Below, in pieces: positions 1-5,101 of a DNA stretch of 5,101 bases (positions are counted from its first letter, which is position 1; each line of letters starts with the position of its first letter). The position numbers and the translations under genes are program-made. The notes beneath the pieces were generated by a model. That model was not told where the DNA came from and ran no database searches. It saw only the letters and a list, made by a program, of their open reading frames with translations. This stretch comes from Hyphomicrobiaceae bacterium (GTDB taxonomy: Bacteria > Pseudomonadota > Alphaproteobacteria > Rhizobiales > Hyphomicrobiaceae). The stretch is taken from NCBI GenBank assembly GCA_021775715.1, contig JAJFHI010000426.1, positions 1 to 5,101 on the forward strand, given 5' to 3'.

Positions 1-1302
1 ACCGAACACCGTCAGGAAACACGTCGTCGAGGTTGCAGCATAAACCACAGCCAGGTCACCCGCCTTGTAGCGCAGTTTGTCGGTCCACAAGAACAGCTCA
101 CCCGACGGCTCAAGCGCCAACGCTTCAGCTGATCCATAAACTGCTTCACGTGCCACACGACTGAAGGTTTTACGCTTGAGCACGCCGCGGCGCGCCAGAT
201 ACCCGGCGGCAGGGCGCGCAGGACCTGTCACTTCATCCAAACGCTTGGCCATCGCCTCCCGCGTCAGGCCCAACTCAGCAGCCGCCATTTCGAGATCGAC
301 CGGAAGTGCGCCGCGACGCGCCAACCCGCTGACAAGATCAAGGCCGAGAAGCTTAGGCTGGTCCGGGGCCACGGCGGATGAGTCGGTCTCAAGATTGCCA
401 AGCGACCGAAGGCGTTCTGCCAGCCAAGCCGCGGGCACAATCGGTTGGATCTCGCGCGTGCCGGCCAACACGTCGTCAAAGGCTGGCGACGCCGTCAAAA
501 GAGAGAACCCAGGTGGTTCGGCAGTGATAACTTTCCAATCACGCTTGTCCCAGCCGATTTGCGACAGACGGAAAGCCAACACGAAGCCTTCATCACCCAG
601 CGCCTCGAACTTTACTTTCTGCTCATTCTGCGAGACCCGGTTCATTACCTCCGACAAAGCTTGCAGATAAAGCGCGCGCTCTCCCTCAGTCGTGCAGCCG
701 TTGTAAAGTGCAAGCATTGAAACGAAGCGTGTGTCCTGACCCGCTTCGGGGGTGAGCTTAGCCAGCCAGTCACGCATCAAGGGTGCGGCGTCCGCCGGGT
801 TGCTGACACGCTCGCCTTCGCACGTCAGTGCCTGCTTCGGCATTTCTTCGATCCAATCACGAATGGCGCGAATTTCCTTCGTCGACACAATCGGTGTTGG
901 CGTTGCCCCGGCCTCGGTTGCAACCACTTCTGTCGGCTCGTGCGGTGGCATCTCCTGGGTCAGCATCGAGAGATAAATCGGCGAGGCATCAGGATGGCCG
1001 GGGCGAAGGAGATTGGCCTCTCTAGAGATGACGTCGATCTCAAGAATGTTGGCAAGCCGTCCGGACGCCTCGGGGCGATCGAGCAGGCCCACCTGATGGC
1101 AGCGTGCGCAATGTGTTTTGAGAACGTCGTAGGCCTTCGCCGCCAATGGCTCCGCAGGTCGCTCGGGATAGGCAGGACTGCCAGCAGGAGCCGCTCCGGG
1201 AGGTGGTGCGGTGACCGGATCAATTGATGGCTGCGGCTCGGACATGGCGTTCGTGCCGGCGACGGCCAGCAGACAAACCAGAACAAGACCAACAAGCTTC
1301 AT
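1..1302 (-). CDS. Exported c-type cytochrome / DUF4384-like protein, C-terminus cut by window edge
   Basis: The frame is open for 434 codons from the ATG at 1302 to position 1 with no stop, so the 3' end lies outside the window. Residues 1-19 form a signal peptide (hydrophobic VGLVLVCLLAVAG, likely cleavage after TNA), followed by a Pro/Ala-rich linker to about residue 52. Residues 55-155 resemble the planctomycete-type cytochrome c domain: haem attachment motif CARCH at 65-69, then PGHPDASPIY, a candidate axial Met in QEMPP (about 116-120), and a closing helix EIRAIRDWIEEMP. Residues 170-300 form a mostly helical region that I cannot assign. Residues 398-434 (GELFLWTDKLRYKAGDLAVV, then CFLTVFG) resemble the start of DUF4384, which is often found with bacterial caspases. 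The protein should be periplasmic with one covalent haem, as a redox or sensor subunit rather than a clear enzyme. It lies 179 bp downstream of the caspase gene on the same strand, with no terminator seen between. A GTG start at 1320 has a better ribosome site and would add six residues. Confident in the gene and haem motif, moderate on DUF4384. Confidence 0.88.
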   Translation of the reverse strand, partial: MKLVGLVLVCLLAVAGTNAMSEPQPSIDPVTAPPPGAAPAGSPAYPERPAEPLAAKAYDVLKTHCARCHQVGLLDRPEASGRLANILEIDVISREANLLRPGHPDASPIYLSMLTQEMPPHEPTEVVATEAGATPTPIVSTKEIRAIRDWIEEMPKQALTCEGERVSNPADAAPLMRDWLAKLTPEAGQDTRFVSMLALYNGCTTEGERALYLQALSEVMNRVSQNEQKVKFEALGDEGFVLAFRLSQIGWDKRDWKVITAEPPGFSLLTASPAFDDVLAGTREIQPIVPAAWLAERLRSLGNLETDSSAVAPDQPKLLGLDLVSGLARRGALPVDLEMAAAELGLTREAMAKRLDEVTGPARPAAGYLARRGVLKRKTFSRVAREAVYGSAEALALEPSGELFLWTDKLRYKAGDLAVVYAATSTTCFLTVFG

Positions 1303-1317
1303 TAATTTACTACGACC

Positions 1318-1333
1318 CACAAACACGCCACCT
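1318..1333 (-). promoter_or_regulatory. Candidate ribosome binding site for an alternative GTG start of the cytochrome gene
   Basis: On the minus strand AGGTGG (1333-1328) lies 7 nt before an in-frame GTG (1320-1318). The ATG at 1302 has no purine-rich site at normal spacing. If the GTG is used, the product begins MGRSKL before the MKLVGLV signal peptide and gains a positively charged n-region. Both starts give a plausible signal peptide, so the choice is open. Confidence 0.45.
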
Positions 1334-1481
1334 ACACGTTCCAAGCTAATGATATTCACGTCAACCGCGGCAATACACTGTGCCGATGCTCGCCATTCAC
1401 CTATCACAACAGCCTTGTCAGTACCGCCGACAAACGCAAAAAACTGTTACCGCCGCCAGAGTGATGTATCGGTGCAGCACT

Positions 1482-3371
1482 CTATGTCTGATTGGCCTTT
1501 TCAGCGAGCTGGTCGAAGGCTCGGCGTGTGCGTGTGTCAAAAAAGCCGTGAATATAGCCGTCGTAAAGGCCGCGTTCAGCCAGCTGGCGCTGCATATGAC
1601 GTTTGGTCCAAAACGACCAGCGCCGCCGCTTCAGGCGGACATCGTCGTGCGCGTCCTTGTTGCCAGCCTCAACAGCGGCAATCAACATCGCCGCAGCCTT
1701 GATGGGATTGCGATTCACACCACGCCCGTCATTAAACAGGAATGCAAGTTCGCGCATGGCCCCAGCATGTTTCTGTTCAGATGCCGCATTCAACCACTTG
1801 ACCGCGCCTTTGCTGTCAACGCGCCCCCCACGACCGTTCATGAGCATCAAGGCAAGATTAAACATGGCACGTGGTTGTCCAAGTTCGGCAGCCGTACCGT
1901 ACCAGCGGCGTGCCTGGCGCTCATCACGTGACACGCCTTTGCCCTCTGCAAATAGATAACCAAGGCTTGTCATCGCATTGCGATCGCCCTCCTCGGCCGC
2001 CAGGCGATAAAGCCGCAACGCCCGAACAAGGTTCTTGTCAACACCGTGACCAAACTCGTAAAGCGTGCCGAGTGACGCCATCGCCGTCACATTGCCGTTG
2101 TCGCTGGCTTTGGTGTACCAATGAGCAGCCTTCGCAAGATCTCGCTCAACACCAAGCCCACGATCGTACATGCGCGCAAGACGGAACATCGCGACAGGCA
2201 AGCCACGTTCGGCAGCAAGCATATAAAAACCAAACGCCTTGGTGAGGCTGACGGCGTCAAAGCCGTCGCTTTCGGCTTTAATGGCTTTCTCGTAATACTC
2301 TTCCGCCTCACCTATTGGAGTGCGGGCGGTGATGGCACCGGTTAGGATCCAGGACCAGGCTTTTTTAGGACGGTTGTTTAAGCGTTCCAGTTTCACTATC
2401 GCAAGCTCGGTAAACACACCACCCGGGAATGTCTTGATGTGTCGTTCGAGGATCGCCGGGTCCGTGGTGTCTTTGATACCGTCCCAGGCAACGATCTCGC
2501 CGATCGCCTCACGGCCGATGCCGGGCAAACGCGCCGCCATGGCGTCGCTGGCTTCCTGAGCCGTAACAGTCGGGTTGAAGTAGAACGCGCCGGTGAGAGA
2601 TGAGTGTTCCCATGGCGTCTGCTTCTTATTGGTGACCTTCAATACCTCGCGGCGCGCCTGGCGAAACACTTGTTCGATCGACAGCCCCGCGATCGGAACT
2701 ACTTTGGCCAGCGCATTGGTATAAGGACTGTTGCCGCCAACTCCGTCGTAGGCAACTTCGCCGGGCCCTGTGGCATAGGCGATAAATGTGCCAGTCGGCG
2801 CGCGAACCGGTGCCAAGCCGCGACTGAGAGAGCGTGTGTTCGTGGCAAAGGGATTGTCGCGGCAGGCATCTAGGATCGCAATATTCAAACGGCTCGACGC
2901 GCGCGCCATCGTTTTGAGAAGCTCGTTGAGATTGATACCTGCGAGCGCCACTTCGGCGGTGTCTTTCACATCGGTACCGAGCGGGATCAAAAAGTTCTGA
3001 CCATCTACCTGCACACCGTGGCCAGCATAATAGAACACACCAACACTGTCCGGTCCGCCAAGTACACGGCCGAATTCGAGAATTGCCCGCCGCATTTGCG
3101 ATGTATCAGCATCAAGCAGTTCCGTCACCTGAAAGCCGACACGTTGCAGCGTATCGGCCATCAACCGGGCGTCATTGACCGGGTTGGCCAAAGGCGCCGT
3201 CGCATAACCACCATTACCAATCACCAGCGCATAGCGTTGCTCGGCAGCAATTGTCGTAATCGAGGCAGACACCAAGATCATAAGCGCCACGAAAGCACGC
3301 GCCAAAAAGCCTGGGATTGAGATGATGGAAAACGTTCGCACGCTTTGCTCACACAGTTGAATTCGAATCAT
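1482..3371 (-). CDS. Exported caspase-family (peptidase C14) protein with SEL1 repeats and a peptidoglycan-binding-like C-terminus
   Basis: From the ATG at 3371 this encodes 629 residues, ending in TAG. Residues 1-43 make a long signal peptide (hydrophobic core AFVALMILVSASITTIAA, likely cleavage before EQRYALVIGN). Residues 46-267 are a caspase-like p20/p10 fold: RYALVIGNGGY, PVNDARLMADTL, the catalytic His118 in YYAGHG, and the catalytic Cys170 in LDACRDNPF. Both residues are intact, so a Cys protease cutting after Arg/Lys or Asp is plausible; specificity cannot be read. Residues 268-338 form a linker with WDGIKDTTDPAILERHIKTFP, a motif that I associate with similar caspase proteins. Residues 392-571 are five SEL1 repeats, usually protein-interaction scaffolds. 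Residues 588-626 (MQRQLAERGLYDGYIHGFFDTRTRRAF) resemble a half peptidoglycan-binding domain. Location is probably periplasmic, perhaps wall-associated. The frame stays open upstream to a TTG at 3584, but that extension looks non-coding and would bury the signal peptide. No good Shine-Dalgarno site precedes the chosen ATG; a GTG at 3341 is the alternative. Confidence 0.93.
   Translation of the reverse strand: MIRIQLCEQSVRTFSIISIPGFLARAFVALMILVSASITTIAAEQRYALVIGNGGYATAPLANPVNDARLMADTLQRVGFQVTELLDADTSQMRRAILEFGRVLGGPDSVGVFYYAGHGVQVDGQNFLIPLGTDVKDTAEVALAGINLNELLKTMARASSRLNIAILDACRDNPFATNTRSLSRGLAPVRAPTGTFIAYATGPGEVAYDGVGGNSPYTNALAKVVPIAGLSIEQVFRQARREVLKVTNKKQTPWEHSSLTGAFYFNPTVTAQEASDAMAARLPGIGREAIGEIVAWDGIKDTTDPAILERHIKTFPGGVFTELAIVKLERLNNRPKKAWSWILTGAITARTPIGEAEEYYEKAIKAESDGFDAVSLTKAFGFYMLAAERGLPVAMFRLARMYDRGLGVERDLAKAAHWYTKASDNGNVTAMASLGTLYEFGHGVDKNLVRALRLYRLAAEEGDRNAMTSLGYLFAEGKGVSRDERQARRWYGTAAELGQPRAMFNLALMLMNGRGGRVDSKGAVKWLNAASEQKHAGAMRELAFLFNDGRGVNRNPIKAAAMLIAAVEAGNKDAHDDVRLKRRRWSFWTKRHMQRQLAERGLYDGYIHGFFDTRTRRAFDQLAEKANQT
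1659..2198 (-). repeat. Five tandem 36-codon SEL1 repeats inside the caspase gene
   Basis: Residues 392-427, 428-463, 464-499, 500-535 and 536-571 of the caspase protein align end to end with no gaps. Shared positions are Ala at 3 (VAM, TAM, NAM, RAM, GAM), Leu or Met before the small helix turn, Gly-x-Gly in the middle (GLG, GHG, GKG, GRG, GRG) and an aromatic or Leu plus Ala near the end (HWYTKAS, RLYRLAA, RWYGTAA, KWLNAAS, MLIAAVE). A degenerate earlier unit may lie at about residues 355-391. The units are diverged in sequence, so this is an old protein repeat and not a recent DNA expansion. Confidence 0.88.
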
Positions 3372-3405
3372 GCGGCCAGTCTGGCAGGAGCAACATGGCG
3401 AAACC

Positions 3406-3553
3406 ACAACCGGGCGGCCCCCACCCACAGCTGAGGCTGTGCCAACGCATGAAATCCAACAAAAACGAGCCGCGTTAACACGGGTCGGCGACGGAGCATT
3501 TGAAACGCGCCGAAAAGTTGCAGCACCATCCGCAATCCAACAACCGGGCGGCC
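3406..3553. repeat. 14-bp direct repeat pair in the caspase leader
   Basis: ACAACCGGGCGGCC occurs at 3406-3419 and again, identically and in the same orientation, at 3540-3553. The copies start 134 bp apart, and both lie upstream of the chosen caspase start at 3371. The second copy falls within the spacer of the inverted repeat at 3505-3570. A paired protein-binding site is one possible role; chance similarity in GC-rich DNA is the other. Confidence 0.5.
3426..3441. other. Perfect short hairpin 55 nt upstream of the caspase ATG
   Basis: CACAGC (3426-3431) and GCTGTG (3436-3441) are perfect inverted arms with a 4-nt loop (TGAG on the plus strand). In the caspase transcript this would be a 6-bp stem in the 5' leader. 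No T-run follows on the minus strand, so it is not an intrinsic terminator. Function is unknown. Confidence 0.4.
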
Positions 3554-3570
3554 TTAACTTTTCAGCGCGT
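3505..3570. repeat. Long inverted repeat (15-bp arms, 14 matched) in the caspase leader
   Basis: The left arm ACGCGCCGAAAAGTT (3505-3519) is the reverse complement of the right arm AACTTTTCAGCGCGT (3556-3570) except for one position. The arms are separated by 36 bp. If the promoter at 3614-3641 drives the caspase gene, both arms lie in its 5' untranslated RNA and could pair into a long stem. Alternatively they form two half-sites for a dimeric regulator. I do not recognise the sequence as a known operator. Confidence 0.55.
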
Positions 3571-3613
3571 AGTGCCCGACACAATTGCCGATAGCGCAGG
3601 GGCTTATCCGGAC

Positions 3614-3641
3614 CATATAAGCGGGCCTAGGGATCTGCCAA
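3614..3641 (-). promoter_or_regulatory. Candidate sigma70-type promoter for the caspase-cytochrome unit
   Basis: On the minus strand TTGGCA (3641-3636) is followed after 16 bp by TATATG (3619-3614). The -35 matches TTGACA at five of six positions and the -10 matches TATAAT at four. Transcription would start near 3607 and leave about 235 nt of leader before the ATG at 3371. The -10 overlaps a small inverted repeat, GCTTAT/ATAAGC (3602-3607 and 3617-3622), which could bind a regulator. The call is by eye. Confidence 0.4.
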
Positions 3642-3913
3642 ACAACGCGTTGCAACCAGAAGAACGAGCTTACAAAACCGCGCAAAAACAACACCTCCGA
3701 ATTCATTGCAGGCATTCGGCAAAAAGGATAAAATTCGAACTAAATTTGATGCTGCAAAACACGAAGAAGAGTTGCCTCGACACCTGTTAAAAAAGTCCTA
3801 ATTTTAACTTTTTGGCATTATCTATATTAGCTTGGCACAATAGACTAACGAGGCGTTATCGGTTACAAAACTACTAACGAAACCAGAAACACTAACACGC
3901 TGCGAAAAATGCA
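3642..3913. other. AT-rich intergenic block with no convincing gene
   Basis: This stretch becomes markedly AT-rich between about 3720 and 3830, unlike the genes on either side. It contains CTATAT (3822-3827), similar to the alphaproteobacterial -10 box, and TTGGCA at 3812-3817 and 3832-3837, but no well-spaced pair for plus-strand transcription. ACTAAC occurs three times at 3844-3849, 3873-3878 and 3891-3896, and TAACG/CGTTA form a perfect inverted repeat at 3846-3858. It probably holds the promoter region between the minus-strand caspase unit and whatever is transcribed rightward. Confidence 0.4.
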
Positions 3914-4099
3914 ATGGATCTGCAAACAGTCAAACTGAAAGACGGGATTTGGTCGCGATCATCGCGCAACTTCTCCTTCTTTTGTTTCGCTGTCGCCGGC
4001 GGATTGCTGATCGCTTCCCTAAGTCACTCCGTTAAAGCGCGATACAACGGGGATACCGTGGGCACCACGTTGAAGGTTTCAAACTCGACACCAAATTAG
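3914..4099 (+). CDS. Possible small secreted or single-span membrane protein (61 aa)
   Basis: I do not recognise this protein, and the reading frame is only moderately supported. It starts with a short charged region (MDLQTVKLKDGIWSRSSRN), then a hydrophobic stretch FSFFCFAVAGGLLIASL (about residues 20-36), then SHSVKA followed by a polar tail of 19 residues. This layout fits either a signal peptide with cleavage after VKA, releasing a very short peptide, or one membrane span. Its third codon positions are mostly G or C although the upstream DNA is AT-rich, which favours coding. Against it, no Shine-Dalgarno site precedes the ATG and no family is evident. A strong hairpin terminator correctly placed for rightward transcription lies 75 bp after the stop, so something is probably transcribed here, either this gene or a small RNA. 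Confidence 0.38.
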   Translation: MDLQTVKLKDGIWSRSSRNFSFFCFAVAGGLLIASLSHSVKARYNGDTVGTTLKVSNSTPN

Positions 4100-4100
4100 A

Positions 4101-4138
4101 CCCACTCTCTCACTTCCCACTCTCTCCACTTCCCACTC
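4101..4138 (+). repeat. Pyrimidine-rich 15/16-bp tandem repeat, about 2.5 copies
   Basis: CCCACTCTCTCACTT (4101-4115), CCCACTCTCTCCACTT (4116-4131) and a partial CCCACTC (4132-4138) lie head to tail directly after the small gene's stop codon. The run contains no G on the plus strand, and CT-rich sequence continues to about 4160. In RNA it would stay unpaired until the terminator hairpin. Such CU-rich single strands are known in some alphaproteobacterial small RNAs as contact sites for purine-rich ribosome sites; that role here is inference. Confidence 0.6.
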
Positions 4139-4174
4139 AAATATCTCTCTACTCCGCTCCCACACAAAGACTAA

Positions 4175-4210
4175 AAGGCCTCCACTCAATCCGAGCGGAG
4201 GCCTTCTTTT
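4175..4210. terminator. Strong rho-independent terminator, probably bidirectional
   Basis: AAGGCCTCC (4175-4183) pairs perfectly with GGAGGCCTT (4197-4205). After one A/C mismatch, CTC (4185-4187) pairs with GAG (4193-4195) around a 5-nt loop. CTTTTATTT follows on the plus strand, so it best serves rightward transcription. On the minus strand the stem is followed by only TTTT, giving a weaker terminator for the glutathione transferase gene, which ends at 4264. It sits between two convergent units. Confidence 0.85.
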
Positions 4211-4263
4211 ATTTCGGATCGCAATTTCAGTGTGAAAGCGAAATTTTGATCAAACTTCTGGGG

Positions 4264-4890
4264 TCAAGCGACTGGGATTTTAATTTCCTTCGGAACGTTG
4301 AAGCCTTTTTGTACGGCTGGGCGCGCTGCGATTTCGCGATACCAGCGCAAAACGTTTGGAAATTGATTGAGGTCAACGCGATGCCATTCAAAGCGCGCTG
4401 CCCAAGGGAATGTCGCAATATCGGCAATTGAATAATCACCAGCCAGAAACTGTGCGTCTGCAAGTCGGCGATCGAGGACACCGTAAAGACGGGCGGCTTC
4501 TTTGCCAAACCGCTCAGATGCAGGCGGCGACAGATCTGGATTGTACTTTATAAAGTAGTGCGCTTGGCCAAGCATCGGCCCGAACCCACCCATCTGCCAC
4601 ATCAGCCATTCCATCGCCGACCACCTGGCGGCGGGATCGGAAGGCAGAAACTTGCCAGACTTTTCAGCGAGATAGAGCAAGATGGCGCCCGATTCAAACA
4701 TCGATTGGCCGGTGTCACGGTCGACAATCGCCGGAATCTTGTTGTTGGGGCTAATCGCCAGAAAGTCCGGCGCAAACTGCTCGTCTTTCATGATGTTGAT
4801 GGCATGCGTGGTGTAATCGAAACCGGTTTCCTCCAACATGATGGAGATCTTGCGGCCGTTGGGCGTGGTCCACGTGTAGAGATCGATCAT
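4264..4890 (-). CDS. yfcG: YfcG-type glutathione transferase / disulfide-bond oxidoreductase
   Basis: The 208-residue protein closely follows the E. coli YfcG pattern (nu-class glutathione transferase). That enzyme binds two glutathiones and reduces disulfides in the cytosol, with little classical transferase activity. The thioredoxin-like N-terminal domain (1-80) has LYTWTTPNG with Thr9 and Asn11, the residues that replace the usual catalytic Tyr/Ser/Cys in YfcG. It also has SPNNKIPAI (47-55) with the cis-proline Pro53, and FESGAILLYLAEK (65-77) with the glutathione-binding Glu66-Ser67. The helical domain (about 88-200) has WLMWQMGGFGPMLGQAHYF, characteristic of YfcG/YghU proteins, and the SIADIA capping box (154-159). 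Length is normal for the family, with a slightly shorter tail than E. coli. No signal peptide. The start is supported by a good ribosome site. It follows the putative threonine ammonia-lyase by 124 bp and could be transcribed with it or alone; no clear promoter was seen. Assignment to YfcG rather than a sister group is by recall of the sequence. Confidence 0.93.
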   Translation of the reverse strand: MIDLYTWTTPNGRKISIMLEETGFDYTTHAINIMKDEQFAPDFLAISPNNKIPAIVDRDTGQSMFESGAILLYLAEKSGKFLPSDPAARWSAMEWLMWQMGGFGPMLGQAHYFIKYNPDLSPPASERFGKEAARLYGVLDRRLADAQFLAGDYSIADIATFPWAARFEWHRVDLNQFPNVLRWYREIAARPAVQKGFNVPKEIKIPVA

Positions 4891-4895
4891 AAAAA

Positions 4896-4901
4896 CTCCC
4901 T
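4896..4901 (-). promoter_or_regulatory. Ribosome binding site of the glutathione transferase gene
   Basis: AGGGAG on the minus strand (4901-4896) lies 5 nt before the ATG at 4890, separated by TTTTT. It fixes the start codon, since no competing in-frame start sits as well. Confidence 0.75.
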
Positions 4902-5014
4902 GTCACATTCAAAGCTTGAGCGACGCGGGACATTGATAGACAGAAGCTGCAAATTTGGGAAGGTCGAATTCAGCGACGACGAAAGACGTCACGTCGTGCC
5001 ATCGCCACCGCCGT

Positions 5015-5101
5015 TCACGCCCCTTTGACAACCACCGAATAACCGGCCGAGTTCAGGGCTTCGACGACGGCATCACGATGCGTCTTGTCGCGCGTTTCAA
5101 T
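5015..5101 (-). CDS. C-terminal fragment, probably threonine ammonia-lyase (ACT domain end)
   Basis: Only the last 28 codons and the TGA stop are present; the rest lies beyond the right edge. The visible tail begins IETRDKTHRDAVVEALNSAG and ends YSVVVKGA. The pattern ETRD-x-x-H, then a helix ending in L-x-x-AGY and a hydrophobic strand, fits the last helix and strand of an ACT regulatory domain. It resembles most closely the end of threonine ammonia-lyase of the ACT-bearing type, a pyridoxal-phosphate enzyme that deaminates threonine to 2-oxobutanoate. With so little sequence, another ACT-domain enzyme is possible. It is on the same strand as, and upstream of, the glutathione transferase. Confidence 0.6.
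   Translation of the reverse strand: METRDKTHRDAVVEALNSAGYSVVVKGA

Noticed and set aside
176..720. Plus-strand frames of 164 and 91 codons opposite the cytochrome gene
   Set aside because: They are antisense shadows. The minus strand here carries a continuous frame with a haem motif and the regular codon pattern of a real gene; the plus-strand products are Arg/Ser-rich and featureless.
1415..1433. TTGTC/GACAA inverted repeat between the caspase and cytochrome genes as a terminator
   Set aside because: The stem is only 5 bp and the T-run on the minus strand lies before the stem instead of after it, so read-through from caspase to cytochrome remains likely.
1211..1931. Plus-strand frames of 163 and 183 codons spanning the caspase 3' end and the intergenic gap
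   Set aside because: Most of each lies antisense to the SEL1-repeat region, which is clearly coding on the minus strand, and no domain is visible.
3372..3584. 71-codon N-terminal extension of the caspase gene to a TTG start at 3584
   Set aside because: The extension is Arg/Ala/Pro/Cys-rich with no domain, would place the signal peptide in the interior, and has no ribosome site. It also overlaps the inverted and direct repeats, which fit a leader better.
3370..3790. Plus-strand open frames of 74 and 96 codons at 3370-3594 and 3500-3790
   Set aside because: Neither has a ribosome site or a recognisable protein pattern. They overlap each other in different frames and the second enters the AT-rich block with low-complexity residues.
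3812..3850. Sigma54-type promoter at TTGGCA elements upstream of the small gene
   Set aside because: TTGGCA is present at 3812 and 3832, but neither copy is followed by a TTGC element at the required -12 spacing.
3914..4160. DUF1127-plus-CcsR ('cuckoo' RNA) type locus
   Set aside because: The CU-rich tract and small protein suggested it, but the 61-residue product lacks the Arg-rich and LxDIG-type pattern of DUF1127 and the CCUCCUCCC loops are absent.
4976..4997. Hairpin ACGACG/CGTCGT between the threonine ammonia-lyase-like gene and the glutathione transferase gene
   Set aside because: The 6-bp stem encloses 10 nt, and no T-run follows on the minus strand, so it is not a convincing terminator.
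4558..5028. 156-codon plus-strand frame opposite the glutathione transferase gene
   Set aside because: It is antisense to a highly recognisable YfcG-family protein; its product is Arg/His-rich with no family signature.

Overview
The window looks like an alphaproteobacterial chromosome, possibly Hyphomicrobiales. This is inferred from moderately high GC, GC-rich third codon positions and the kinds of proteins present; there is no rRNA or other marker to fix the taxon. No tRNA, rRNA, CRISPR array, transposase or phage gene was seen.

Nearly everything recognisable lies on the minus strand, so transcription runs from right to left. At the right edge are the last 28 codons of a gene that looks like threonine ammonia-lyase (end of an ACT domain). 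It is followed after 124 bp by a complete YfcG-type glutathione transferase/disulfide-bond oxidoreductase (4890-4264). A strong palindromic terminator (4175-4205) lies just beyond it. A gene-poor stretch of about 890 bp follows (3372-4263). It holds one doubtful plus-strand small membrane or secreted protein (3914-4099), a pyrimidine-rich tandem repeat, an AT-rich block with promoter-like elements, and a repeat-rich leader in front of the next gene.

The centre and left hold the most interesting part. A large exported caspase-family (peptidase C14) protein (3371-1482) carries a His/Cys dyad, five exactly 36-residue SEL1 repeats and a peptidoglycan-binding-like tail. After 179 bp with no visible terminator comes a second exported protein (1302 to beyond position 1). 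It has a covalent haem c motif (CARCH) in a planctomycete-type cytochrome c domain, an unrecognised middle region, and the start of what looks like a DUF4384 domain where the window ends.

The last two genes probably form one transcription unit and act together in the periplasm: a caspase-like protease with a repeat scaffold, next to a haem-c protein. The pairing of caspase with cytochrome c is striking, but any functional link is inference. The glutathione transferase and the threonine ammonia-lyase look like unrelated housekeeping neighbours.
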